Of a DNA stretch of 51,046 nt, positions 20,043-28,062 are shown in pieces. The DNA is taken from assembly GCA_018714185.1 (NCBI GenBank), contig DVNT01000005.1, positions 1 through 51,046 of the forward strand, in the 5' to 3' direction. Positions within the stretch are counted from its first letter, which is position 1; the number at the start of each line of letters is the position of its first letter. The DNA is from Candidatus Aphodousia gallistercoris (GTDB lineage: Bacteria; Pseudomonadota; Gammaproteobacteria; Burkholderiales; Burkholderiaceae_F). The position numbers and the translations under genes were made by a program. The notes below the pieces were generated by a model that searched no databases, had not been told where the DNA came from, and worked only from the letters and a program-made list of their open reading frames with translations.

Positions 20043-21704
20043 TTATTTGACTCCGATGTGATCGCCCGTGCGGCACAAGACTTTAGCCAATAAAGTCATC
20101 GTCGCAGAAGCGGCAAATACAAGCAAAATCAAGATGACGGAAAATGCGCAGGCTTGCGCAAACTGCAACTCGGTCATGCATTCAAGAATGCGCGTCGTAA
20201 TCAGCGTCCAATTAACCGAGACAAGGAAAATCGTGGCGCTGATGGCCGTCATCGAGTGGATAAAGAGGTACTTCATGCCGGAGAGCACCGCCGGCAGCAC
20301 CAAAGGAATCGTGATCGAAACGAAGGTGCGTGCAGAACCGGCGCCCAGGCTGCGGCTGGCTTCCTCAATCGACGGATCGATTTGGGTTAACGCGGCGATG
20401 ACGTTGCGAATGCCCGCTGAGGAATACCTAAAGAGATAGGCCGCCACCAAAATAGCCAGGGTGCCTGTCAGGATGAGCGGCTTATCATTGAAGGCAATGA
20501 TGTAGGCAATACCGACCACCGTACCCGGCAGCGTGTAGTTCAAAAGCGAAATTGTCTCCAGGGTCTTGCGTCCGCGGACCTTCAATCGAGCCGTGACATA
20601 ACCCACCAAGACGGCAAGCAGACCGCCCAAGGGCGTCGCAATGCAGGCAATGATGAGCGTATCCTTGATCGCTTCAATGCCGAAGGTAAGCACATAGGTG
20701 TAGTTATCCAGCGTAATCGTATTGTTAACGCCCCAGACTTTGACAAGGGAACCCACCAGGATCACGGCGTAAATGGCAATGATAAAGGCAATGACCGCAA
20801 CTACGACCAGGGCCATGACGGCCGAAATGAGGGTGCCGGGCCCTTTGATGCTGCTGCGGCCGCCCGCCTTGCCGCTCACGGTCACGTAGCTTTTCTTGCC
20901 GACCCAGTAATTTTGAATGGCATAGACCACCAAAGCCGGAATCAAAAGCATGAAGGACAAAGCCGCGCCGCCCTTGAAGTCATACATGCCGGTAATTTGC
21001 AAGTACGCTTGCGTGGGCAGCACCGGGAAAGAGTGGCCGCCCAAGACTTGCGGCGTTGCAAAGTCAGCCAGAGAGCACGAAAAGACGAGCAAGAAGGCGT
21101 TGGCGATGCCGGGCGCGGCCAACGGCAGCGTCACGGTCCTGAAAACCGACGAACTGGAGGCCCCCAACGAATAGGCCGCATCTTCCAAATTGGGATCGAT
21201 GCGGGCCAAAATCGTGGAAATCGTCATGAAAGCCACGGGAAAGAAGGTGAGCGTTTCGGAAATGAACGTTCCCCAGAAGCCGTAGAAATTGAAGTTATCC
21301 AAACCCAAAAGCTGCAGCACCATGCCGTTAGGACCGAGCAAGAGCGTGAGCGCAATGCTACTCGTAAAGGGCGGCGAGATGAGCGGCAAAATGGTAATGG
21401 CGCTAACCGCGAGCTTTAGCCACGTGGGCAGATTCATGCGCGTGGTCACAAACGCGAAGACAAAACCCAAAGCCGTACCGGCCAAGCCGACACAGCAACC
21501 CAAGACGATGCTGTTGACCGCCGAGCGCCTGTCGTACCAGTTATCGATAAAGGGCATCAGGTTTTCGAACGTAAATTGACCGTCTACCCAAAAGGTCATC
21601 GCAAACAGACGGCACAGCGGGTAAACAACAAAGACGCCCAATAAAAGCCATAGCATCAACACCGTGAGCTTTGTCGCGTTGTCTTTGTTAGAAGCAGAAG
21701 TCAT
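20043..21704 (-). CDS. Fused double ABC permease (FbpB/AfuB type)
   Basis: A 553-residue inner-membrane permease with two homologous binding-protein-dependent transport domains in one chain and about twelve membrane segments. Each half carries an EAA loop: LEDAAYSLGASSSSVFRTVTLP in the first, IEEASRSLGAGSARTFVSITIP in the second. These loops contact the ATPase. The first half opens with VFVVYPLCRLFAM, typical of the iron/AEP-type permeases. A linker of low complexity (SGKAGGRSSIKGPG) joins the halves. It lies between the binding protein and the ATPase, so a single permease gene supplies both halves of the channel. Confidence 0.9.
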   Translation of the reverse strand: MTSASNKDNATKLTVLMLWLLLGVFVVYPLCRLFAMTFWVDGQFTFENLMPFIDNWYDRRSAVNSIVLGCCVGLAGTALGFVFAFVTTRMNLPTWLKLAVSAITILPLISPPFTSSIALTLLLGPNGMVLQLLGLDNFNFYGFWGTFISETLTFFPVAFMTISTILARIDPNLEDAAYSLGASSSSVFRTVTLPLAAPGIANAFLLVFSCSLADFATPQVLGGHSFPVLPTQAYLQITGMYDFKGGAALSFMLLIPALVVYAIQNYWVGKKSYVTVSGKAGGRSSIKGPGTLISAVMALVVVAVIAFIIAIYAVILVGSLVKVWGVNNTITLDNYTYVLTFGIEAIKDTLIIACIATPLGGLLAVLVGYVTARLKVRGRKTLETISLLNYTLPGTVVGIAYIIAFNDKPLILTGTLAILVAAYLFRYSSAGIRNVIAALTQIDPSIEEASRSLGAGSARTFVSITIPLVLPAVLSGMKYLFIHSMTAISATIFLVSVNWTLITTRILECMTELQFAQACAFSVILILLVFAASATMTLLAKVLCRTGDHIGVK

Positions 21705-21733
21705 AAATTACCGGAAATGAAAATAGCAAACGC

Positions 21734-21769
21734 CCGTTCGGGGAAAGGTGTCCATTCCCCGAAACGGGT
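21734..21769 (-). promoter_or_regulatory. Intercistronic stem-loop between binding protein and permease
   Basis: Minus-strand CCCGTT-T-CGGGGAA pairs with TTCCCCG-AACGGG (13 pairs, one bulge) with a nine-base loop and no U-tract. Such elements often stabilise the upstream binding-protein mRNA so that it is made in excess over the permease. Confidence 0.6.
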
Positions 21770-21788
21770 GCACGAAACGATTGTCTGA

Positions 21789-22778
21789 TTACTTGATCAC
21801 TTCGTTGATCCAGCGTTGCGTATATTCCTTACGCTTGTCACCCTTCCAGGTCACATCCACCGAAATCGTGTTGATCTTGCTCAAGTCCAAAATCGGATTG
21901 CTAGTTTTCACGTCATTGCGCGTGGGCACGTAGTTGATCTTGTTGGCGACGATAAATTCGGCAAATTTCTTCGAGGTCACCCAGTCGACGAAGGCCTTGG
22001 CTTCTTCGCTATTTTTGGCGCCCTTGATGATGCCGGTGGCTTCAATGCCGAAGCTCACGCCGTCTTCCGGATAGGTAATCGTCACCGGATAGCCCTGCTG
22101 CTGGATATCCAGGGCATCCACGATATAGAAAATACCGGCAGCGCACTGGCCGGTGGCGATCGGCATGGCGCCGCCCGCCCCGCTCTTGGTGTACATCTGC
22201 ACGTTCGCGTTCATCGCCTTTTGGAACTTGAAGGCTTCATCTTCGCCCATCACTTTCACGAGCGAGTAAATGCGCTCGGTTGCCGTACCGGAGGTGCGGG
22301 CATCGGCCATTTGCAGATTATTCTTGTAGCGCGGGTCAAGCAAATCGGCCCACTTCGTCGGCGCTTGCATCTTATTTTTCTCGAGGAACTTCGTGTTCGT
22401 GAGGAAGCAAAGCGGAATCAGGCCGATGCCGGTCCAGTAGTTGTCGGCATCGCGGTAGCTTGCCGCAATCGCATCCGAATCCTTCGGACGGTAGGCTTCA
22501 AAAATTCCCTCCTTTACCCCAGCGGCATACGTATCGGCCGGGCCGCCCAACATCACGTCCACTTGGGGATTTTTCTTTTCCGCATTCAATCGGGCCAACG
22601 CTTCGCCCGAAGAAAAGCGCAAGAAATTCACCTTGATCCCGGTATCTTTCGTAAACTCGGCAAAGATTTGCGAAGCGTACTTTTCCGGCATGATGGAGTA
22701 AGCATTGAGCTCGGCGGCATTAGCCGAGGCGGTCAGCACAAAAAGACCGGCTAAAAGAGCAGAAACTTTTTTTGACAT
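21789..22778 (-). CDS. Periplasmic substrate-binding protein of ABC importer (ferric/AEP class)
   Basis: A 329-residue solute-binding protein. It begins with a Sec signal peptide (MSKKVSALLAGLFVLTASANA, cleavage probably after ANA), then LNAYSIMPEKYASQIFAEFTKDTGIKV, typical of the class that binds ferric ion, 2-aminoethylphosphonate or sugar phosphates. Other family elements are ARLNAEKKNPQVDVMLGG, NTKFLEKNKMQAPTKWADLLDPRYKN and KNSEEAKAFVDWVTSKKFAE. The adjacent Tyr pair that binds iron in FbpA is not seen, which argues mildly against iron. The substrate is left open. It is the first gene of the three-gene importer operon and is followed by a stem-loop. Confidence 0.85.
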   Translation of the reverse strand: MSKKVSALLAGLFVLTASANAAELNAYSIMPEKYASQIFAEFTKDTGIKVNFLRFSSGEALARLNAEKKNPQVDVMLGGPADTYAAGVKEGIFEAYRPKDSDAIAASYRDADNYWTGIGLIPLCFLTNTKFLEKNKMQAPTKWADLLDPRYKNNLQMADARTSGTATERIYSLVKVMGEDEAFKFQKAMNANVQMYTKSGAGGAMPIATGQCAAGIFYIVDALDIQQQGYPVTITYPEDGVSFGIEATGIIKGAKNSEEAKAFVDWVTSKKFAEFIVANKINYVPTRNDVKTSNPILDLSKINTISVDVTWKGDKRKEYTQRWINEVIK

Positions 22779-22958
22779 GAGCGATTCCTTGAAGAAGTTT
22801 TTTCAAGACATAAGCCCAACCGCCGGTCCAGACGAAAACAACACTACCTTTGATTTACCGGCTGTTGCACTTTCGCTCATTTTAGCAACGAATTCGGCTT
22901 TTATTACACCAATGTGACGTGAATATTACAATTCGATGACAAAATGCACAGCACAGAT
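22779..22958 (-). promoter_or_regulatory. Upstream region of the ABC importer operon
   Basis: This AT-rich region is the likely promoter of the importer. A TGTAATA-like sequence occurs twice about 24 bases apart on the minus strand, around 22905-22935. No unambiguous -35/-10 pair can be named. Confidence 0.3.
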
Positions 22959-23008
22959 AAAAAAAGGCGCCGATCCTGAGCGGAGTGCTTGCTCAAAGAA
23001 CCGGCGCC
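22959..23008 (-). terminator. Terminator after the DUF362 gene
   Basis: Minus-strand GGCGCCG pairs with CGGCGCC, with an inner TGAGC/GCTCA stem, and is followed by seven Ts. Confidence 0.88.
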
Positions 23009-23053
23009 CTGCAAGACAAGCGCTGCGCGCTTTCCCCTAAAGGAGATTTTGCA

Positions 23054-24085
23054 CTAGAGGTCGATATCGACTAATTCATAGTTATCGCGCCCCATGCCCA
23101 GCTCGTGCATGTAGGAGAGCTGGCGCAAGCCGTGGCGCGACTCAATGCGTTCGACCAAATCGTGGTTGAGCTTGTCGCCCAGGGAGTAGACAAGGTCGAC
23201 GCTTGCCTGGTCAACGGCGAGCAGATCGGTCGAAGCGACGATACCGATATCCGGAATGGTCGGCTCGGCAGCAGACACCCCTGCGCAGTCGCAGTCAACC
23301 GACATGCGGCGCATCACGTTAATAAACACAATGTGCTTGCCGAAATGGTCGATAACCGCCTTGGCCGACTCGGCCATATTTTCCATGAGCCGCTCCTTAG
23401 CCGGCCATTTGTCCCAGGACATGTTCACATCGCTCACGCCATGCACCTGCTGCTTGCCGATCTTGCCGTCGGCGCAGCCGATGGCGATGTTTTTCATCGA
23501 GCCGCCGTAGCCGCCCATCGCATGGCCCTTAAAGTGCGTGAGCACCACCATGGAGTCGTAATTCATGATGTTCTTGCCCATGGAGATTTCTTTGAAGTGA
23601 TGCCCGCCCTTGACCGGCAGCATGACCGTGCCCTCGGCATCCATGATATCCACCGGGCAGAAGGTCCAGCCGTTGACTTGCAGCGTCTTCAAGTGCTTTT
23701 CGGTCGTATCGCGATCGCCCACGTAAAGCGTGTTGGTTTCCACAATGGCGCTCTCGGGGATACCTTGTTGGAAAGCCTTCACCATGTCGCGCGGCAAAAT
23801 ATTCGGGCCGTGCTGTTCGCCGGTGTGCAGCTTAATAGCCACCTTGCCCGTGATTTGGTCATTGATGAGAGAGTAGAGTTTTTTCAAGTGATCGGCATCA
23901 ATATGCCGCGTGAAAAACACTTTGGACTTTTCGCCGGTAAAGTTCGAGCCGACTTTCTTGCAGCCGACCACCGGCGCCTGGGCTTGCGTTGTGGAAGCTT
24001 CAGCCAAAGCGCTCATGGCGGCACCGGCGACCAGGCCGCCTACCGCCTTAAGAAAAGTATTGCGAGTGCATTTATATTCAGACAT
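23054..24085 (-). CDS. DUF362-domain protein with Tat-like signal
   Basis: A 343-residue exported protein of the DUF362 family, whose biochemical role is not established. Other members are often fused to ferredoxin domains; none is present here. The N-terminus TRNTFLKAVGGLVAGAAMSALAEA resembles a twin-arginine signal, but the second Arg is Asn. The body contains VAIKLHTGEQHGPNILPRDMV, the conserved LTHFKGHAMGGYGGSMKNIAIGCA and a Cys-rich SVDCDCAGVSAAE, possibly metal-binding. The start has GGAG six bases before the ATG. It stands alone, with a terminator at its end. Confidence 0.8.
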   Translation of the reverse strand: MSEYKCTRNTFLKAVGGLVAGAAMSALAEASTTQAQAPVVGCKKVGSNFTGEKSKVFFTRHIDADHLKKLYSLINDQITGKVAIKLHTGEQHGPNILPRDMVKAFQQGIPESAIVETNTLYVGDRDTTEKHLKTLQVNGWTFCPVDIMDAEGTVMLPVKGGHHFKEISMGKNIMNYDSMVVLTHFKGHAMGGYGGSMKNIAIGCADGKIGKQQVHGVSDVNMSWDKWPAKERLMENMAESAKAVIDHFGKHIVFINVMRRMSVDCDCAGVSAAEPTIPDIGIVASTDLLAVDQASVDLVYSLGDKLNHDLVERIESRHGLRQLSYMHELGMGRDNYELVDIDL

Positions 24086-24170
24086 AAGACGCTCCGAACG
24101 GATTTTTGGAACTTACCGAAAAATTGTAGCAACGGCTTTCGGCGCGTCTTTGCCTAAATTTACCGAAAAA

Positions 24171-24701
24171 TCAGCCGATACTCTTGACTTCTTTTTCCTG
24201 CTGCAAGCGCCTCAGTGCCTCGATCCCCATGGCGTCATAGCGCTCAAAAGGCTGGTGGATCCAGGGGTTGTCTTCGAGGTACTGCACCCAATAGTCGGGC
24301 TTAATCACCGAATGGGCTTTCCACCAAAGTACCGCCACGCGAATATCGGTCACGGCAGGATAGCGTCGCTTGAGATGTTCGATGACTTTCACAATCGTCT
24401 TGCCGGAATCCACCATGTCGTCAACCAAAAGCATCCGCCCGGCCATCTCCCCGCCCGTCGTCGTTATAAAGGAGGCAATATCCAACTCGCCCTGGACTTG
24501 GCCGGCGGCTTCGCGATAAGAGCTTGTTGCAAGGATGGCCAAAGGCCTGTCATGCACGCGCGAGAAAATATCCCCGACGCGTACACCGCCGCGAGCAAGG
24601 CACAACAGGCAATCAAACCGGTAGCCGGAATCTTCGACCTGGAGAATCAGCTTCTCCACCATGTCATCGTACTGTTCTTGCGAGATGAATAAGTCAGCCA
24701 T
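24171..24701 (-). CDS. Purine phosphoribosyltransferase downstream of purA
   Basis: A 176-residue type I phosphoribosyltransferase. The PRPP-binding loop MLLVDDMVDSGKTI near residue 90 is diagnostic. LLCLARGGVRVGD near residue 33 supplies the PPi-loop, and WWKAHSVIKPDYWVQ is a likely base-binding region. It resembles xanthine or hypoxanthine phosphoribosyltransferases, and its place behind purA fits purine salvage; the exact base is unknown. The ATG before ADLFISQEQYDDM was chosen by family likeness. It has no Shine-Dalgarno and lies ten bases after a GNRA-capped hairpin. An in-frame TTG further upstream lies on the other side of that hairpin. Confidence 0.85.
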   Translation of the reverse strand: MADLFISQEQYDDMVEKLILQVEDSGYRFDCLLCLARGGVRVGDIFSRVHDRPLAILATSSYREAAGQVQGELDIASFITTTGGEMAGRMLLVDDMVDSGKTIVKVIEHLKRRYPAVTDIRVAVLWWKAHSVIKPDYWVQYLEDNPWIHQPFERYDAMGIEALRRLQQEKEVKSIG

Positions 24702-24711
24702 ATAACAAACA

Positions 24712-24731
24712 CGGGGCGGTTCCCCGCCCCG
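24712..24731 (-). promoter_or_regulatory. GNRA-capped hairpin between purA and the phosphoribosyltransferase
   Basis: Minus-strand CGGGGCGG-GGAA-CCGCCCCG, a perfect 8-bp stem capped by a GNRA-type tetraloop and followed by TGTTTGTTAT, then the ATG. It could be a terminator, an attenuator or a translational element. Confidence 0.65.
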
Positions 24732-24749
24732 TTCCGTCAAAAAGTCAAA

Positions 24750-26042
24750 TTAGATAAAAGGATTGTTGAGCATGATGGTCTGCGAGCGATCCGGTCCGGT
24801 CGAGACAACGGCGATCGGGCAGCCGGCCACCTCTTCCAAGCGCTTGAGATAACGCTTGGCAGATTCGGGCAACTGATCCCATTCGGTCACGCCGAACGTA
24901 CTTTCCTTCCAGCCCGGGAAGTCTTCGTAGATGACTTCGCATTGCGCGCAAGCATCGGCCCCGTACGGCATCACGTCAATGGTTTCGCCGTGATACTTGT
25001 AGCCCACGCCCAAGCGCACCGTATCCAAGCCGTCCAAGACGTCAAGCTTCATGACAGCCAAGCCTCGCAAACCGTTAATTTGCACGGCACGGCGCATCGC
25101 CGCCCCGTCAAACCAGCCGCAGCGACGCGGACGGCCCGTCACGGCACCGTACTCAAAGCCCTTGTCGCGCAAGTGCTGGCCGAGCTCATCATGCAGCTCG
25201 GTCGGGAAGGGCCCTTCGCCCACGCGGGTGCAATAGGCCTTCGTAATACCCAAAACGTAATCAATGCGGTGCGCTCCCACACCAGCTCCGGAGCAAACGG
25301 CGCCGGCCACCGTGTTCGAGCTCGTCACGTACGGATACGTGCCGTGGTCGATGTCGAGCATCGAGCCTTGAGCGCCCTCAAACAGGAACGACTTGCCTTC
25401 GTCCATCAACTTGTTGATCGTGTAGGAAACATCGGTGAGCATCGGCTTGATGCGATCGGCATAAGCCAAAGTGTCGTCAATCACCTTATTGACATCGAGC
25501 GCTTGGGCATGCAAATGGTTCACGAGCACGAAATTATGCAGCTCCATGGCATCGCGCACGCGCTCGGCAAAAAGCTTTTCATTGAAAAGGTCGGCCACGC
25601 GCACCCCGCGGCGGGATACCTTGTCTTCATAGGTCGGACCGATGCCGCGGCCGGTCGTGCCGATCTTTTTGGCACCGGCCGCCGCTTCGCGTGCGTGATC
25701 CAAAGCCACGTGGTAGGGCATCACCAAAGGCGCATTGCCCGAGACGCGCAAGCGCGGCTCGGCATCGCACCCGTGAGCCTTCAATTGCTCGATTTCGCCG
25801 AAGAATGCCTCAGGACTAAAAACGATGCCGTTACCCAAGTAGCAGGTCATCGTCGGGTGCATAATGCCCGACGGAATCAGGCGCAAAACCGTCTTATGGC
25901 CGTTAATCACCAAGGTGTGACCGGCGTTGTGCCCGCCGTTGAAGCGAACCACGCCGTCAACCATTTCGGTCAACCAGTCTACGATTTTTCCTTTACCTTC
26001 GTCACCCCATTGGGCGCCGACTACAACAACGTTCTTAGCCAT
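24750..26042 (-). CDS. purA: Adenylosuccinate synthetase
   Basis: Joins IMP and aspartate, using GTP, in the first step from IMP to AMP. The 430-residue protein has the P-loop-like [20 protein letters not shown] at the N-terminus, the NGGHNAGHT and [11 protein letters not shown] signatures, and [12 protein letters not shown] at the C-terminus for the guanine. The start was placed at the ATG before AKNVVVVG, with GGGGA about eight bases upstream; a longer frame exists but adds no family residues. It is followed by a phosphoribosyltransferase in the same direction. In many Burkholderiales the gene before it is hisZ. Here it is a peptidase instead. Confidence 0.97.
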   Translation of the reverse strand: MAKNVVVVGAQWGDEGKGKIVDWLTEMVDGVVRFNGGHNAGHTLVINGHKTVLRLIPSGIMHPTMTCYLGNGIVFSPEAFFGEIEQLKAHGCDAEPRLRVSGNAPLVMPYHVALDHAREAAAGAKKIGTTGRGIGPTYEDKVSRRGVRVADLFNEKLFAERVRDAMELHNFVLVNHLHAQALDVNKVIDDTLAYADRIKPMLTDVSYTINKLMDEGKSFLFEGAQGSMLDIDHGTYPYVTSSNTVAGAVCSGAGVGAHRIDYVLGITKAYCTRVGEGPFPTELHDELGQHLRDKGFEYGAVTGRPRRCGWFDGAAMRRAVQINGLRGLAVMKLDVLDGLDTVRLGVGYKYHGETIDVMPYGADACAQCEVIYEDFPGWKESTFGVTEWDQLPESAKRYLKRLEEVAGCPIAVVSTGPDRSQTIMLNNPFI

Positions 26043-26112
26043 TGCGAATCCCCGATTCAACATTAAAAACTATGACGGCCGGCGCCATAAAGCGCCCGCC
26101 CACAACCTTAGT

Positions 26113-26141
26113 ATTATGTCTAAGTTTTATTGCTTTTTAAA
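26113..26141 (-). promoter_or_regulatory. Candidate promoter for purA
   Basis: CATAAT (-10, five of six) with TTTAAA (-35, four of six) 17 bases upstream, about 70 bases before the purA start, in an AT-rich stretch downstream of the M20 gene terminator. Confidence 0.55.
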
Positions 26142-26166
26142 GAGCCTGCGGGGGAATTTTTTCGAT

Positions 26167-26202
26167 ATAAAAATCCCCGGTCGAGCCGAAACCCGCCGGG
26201 GA
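26167..26202 (-). terminator. Terminator after the second M20 gene
   Basis: Minus-strand TCCCCGG pairs with CCGGGGA around a 15-base loop and is followed by TTTTTATA. Confidence 0.75.
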
Positions 26203-26227
26203 AGCTTAATCGAGCGATCTCAAACGA

Positions 26228-27349
26228 TTACTTGCGATCGGCGATCAACGTAAGGAAGCGCTCTGCCACTTTGATGTGCTTTTCAATCGAATTGATTTCC
26301 AAGTATTCCTTGTCGCAGTGCATACCGCCGCCGACCGGGCCGAGGCCGTCGAGCGTGGGAACGCCCATCGAAGCCGTGGTGTTGCCGTCGGAGGCACCGC
26401 CCGCCTTCATCCAAGCGATATCGTAGCCTTCAAGCTTGCCGGCTTCCTCAATGAGGCTGGCCATGGCTTGCGTAGCTTCGCTCAACGGCATAGCAGCGTG
26501 GTGGTTGAGTTCCGTGATTTCTTGCGTCACGCCCTTGACCCATTCTTGCTTGGCCAACTGCATGATCTTGCCGTTGATTTCGTTGTAGTCGTCGTCATTC
26601 CAAACGCGCAAGTCCAAATCGGCTTGGGCAAAATCGGCCACGACGTTGGCAACCGTACCGCCCTTGACAGCGCCGAAGTTAAGCGTAATGCCGCGATCCC
26701 AATCAGCGAGTTCCTTCACGGCCGTGATGAACTTCACCATGGCGAAAACCGCATCGCAACCGCGTTCGGGGTTGTTGCCGGCGTGGGCAGAAACGCCGTG
26801 GAAGGTAATGCGGTAGGTTGAAGAACCCTTACGGGCGCAGACCAATTCGCCGCCTTCGCGGGCCGGTTCAAAGATCAAAGCGCGGTCGGACTTGCCGGCG
26901 CATTCCTTGAGCCAGTCATGAGAGTAAACGGAGCCGGTTTCTTCGTCCGGGTTGCAAGCGACCAAAATGGCCAACTTGTCCAACGTTTCCTTCGGCAGGT
27001 TCTTCAAAGCATAGAAGATCGTCATGCAGCCGGCCTTGCAATCGAGCACGCCCGGACCGTAAGCACGGTCGCCCTTGATGCTCATCGGACGCACGGCCAC
27101 GGTGCCTTCAGGGAACACCGTATCCAAGTGGGCGTTGAGCATCACGTCATAATGGGTGGCTTCAGGCTTATTGGTGGCAAAAAGACCGGGACCGACCTTA
27201 TCGCCCAAGTCAACGAGCTTGGCCGTAAAGCCGATATCTTCATAGTGCTTCTTGAACGTTTCGGCCACTTGCTTGACACCGGCCAAGCAAGCCGTGCCGG
27301 CATCAACGTTAACGACTTGTTCGAGATCCTTTAAGAATTCCTGAACCAT
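26228..27349 (-). CDS. M20-family carboxypeptidase (glutamate carboxypeptidase/CPG2-like)
   Basis: A 373-residue dinuclear zinc peptidase related to carboxypeptidase G2 and peptidase T-like enzymes. Metal and catalytic elements are visible: VMLNAHLDTVFPEG (His and catalytic Asp), GPGVLDCKAGCMTIFYAL (bridging Asp), NPDEETGS (catalytic Glu and metal Glu), a lid domain with GVSAHAGNNPERG (His), and a C-terminal GGMHCDKEYL (last His). No signal peptide is seen, so it is probably cytoplasmic. The start is fixed by AAGGAG seven bases before the ATG; the frame is open for 50 codons upstream. It lies downstream of yjiH-yjiG, separated by two hairpins. Confidence 0.87.
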   Translation of the reverse strand: MVQEFLKDLEQVVNVDAGTACLAGVKQVAETFKKHYEDIGFTAKLVDLGDKVGPGLFATNKPEATHYDVMLNAHLDTVFPEGTVAVRPMSIKGDRAYGPGVLDCKAGCMTIFYALKNLPKETLDKLAILVACNPDEETGSVYSHDWLKECAGKSDRALIFEPAREGGELVCARKGSSTYRITFHGVSAHAGNNPERGCDAVFAMVKFITAVKELADWDRGITLNFGAVKGGTVANVVADFAQADLDLRVWNDDDYNEINGKIMQLAKQEWVKGVTQEITELNHHAAMPLSEATQAMASLIEEAGKLEGYDIAWMKAGGASDGNTTASMGVPTLDGLGPVGGGMHCDKEYLEINSIEKHIKVAERFLTLIADRK

Positions 27350-27435
27350 TGGAATACTCCTTTCATTGTTGATCGGCGGCTGCCAAAAAGGCGCCGCACT
27401 ATTGATTCGGTTTTCCGGGGGCGCTGGGCCGGCGG

Positions 27436-27481
27436 AAAAAGATCGTTTCGGCCGATAAACTTCGCTTGCCCGGCCGAAACG
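27436..27481 (-). terminator. Perfect 11-bp inverted repeat before the M20 gene
   Basis: CGTTTCGGCCG and CGGCCGAAACG flank a 16-base loop; on the minus strand ATCTTTTTCC follows. It is either a second terminator behind yjiG or a protein-binding site in the M20 leader. Confidence 0.55.
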
Positions 27482-27515
27482 GGATACCGCAGTAAGCATC
27501 TACGGTTATTCTAAC

Positions 27516-27550
27516 GAAAAAGGGAGTGAACAGACGCTGCCACCCCCTTT
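27516..27550 (-). terminator. Terminator after yjiG
   Basis: Minus-strand AAAGGGGGTG pairs with CACTCCCTTT (one G-T) and is followed by Ts. It lies 30 bases past the yjiG stop. Confidence 0.8.
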
Positions 27551-27580
27551 TCCTACATCATTGCATCGTTACAGAGAACG

Positions 27581-28045
27581 TCAGATGATGATGCGCATGA
27601 TGAACATGGCGATAAAGGCGTTAAGGATGGATACACCCATCAAAACGGGGATCATACGACCGGCCGTTCCGATCACGCCCAAAGCACGGCCCATGTATTG
27701 CAATTGAGAGCCCATCAGGTAAATGGCCGGAGCCAAGATACCCAAGTGAACACCGTTCAACGTGCCGGCATCAAACAAAGCCACGGCCACGCCGACGCCG
27801 CCGCCCATGGACATCCAGCCGCCGATCAACACGGCAGCCGCTTCACCCGGAAGACCGAAGATGCCCATAATCGGAGCGAAGATAGAGCCCAAAATATCGA
27901 GCAAACCGGACACTTGCAACACGCGGATGAGCACGAAGGCCATCAACACGTTAGGAATGGTCGAAGACGTTGCAATGCCCCAACCTTGGACGGCACCCTT
28001 GACGAAAACGTCGGTGACCATCGGATTCTTGCTTTCATGAGACAT
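27581..28045 (-). CDS. yjiG: YjiG-family inner-membrane protein (nucleoside-recognition/SpmB-like)
   Basis: A 154-residue hydrophobic protein with about four membrane segments. It shows GWGIATSSTIPNVLMAFVLI, the Gly-rich LIGGWMSMGGGVGVAVALFDAG and LAPAIYLMGSQLQYMGRALG, which match the YjiG/SpmB group of nucleoside-recognition (Gate) domain proteins. It is always found next to a YjiH partner, and that is so here: the gap is 17 bases. In Escherichia coli the pair lies ahead of the isoaspartyl dipeptidase gene iadA. Here a different peptidase occupies that slot. Transport of a peptide or nucleoside-like compound is suspected but not shown. Confidence 0.82.
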   Translation of the reverse strand: MSHESKNPMVTDVFVKGAVQGWGIATSSTIPNVLMAFVLIRVLQVSGLLDILGSIFAPIMGIFGLPGEAAAVLIGGWMSMGGGVGVAVALFDAGTLNGVHLGILAPAIYLMGSQLQYMGRALGVIGTAGRMIPVLMGVSILNAFIAMFIMRIII

Positions 28046-28062
28046 AATTCAACTCCTCCTGA

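Noticed and set aside
23105-24157. A 350-codon open frame on the plus strand opposite the DUF362 gene
   Set aside because: The minus-strand gene has a ribosome site, a signal and family motifs; the plus frame has none of these.
24942-26066. A 374-codon open frame on the plus strand opposite purA
   Set aside because: purA is unmistakable on the other strand; the mirror frame has no domain likeness.
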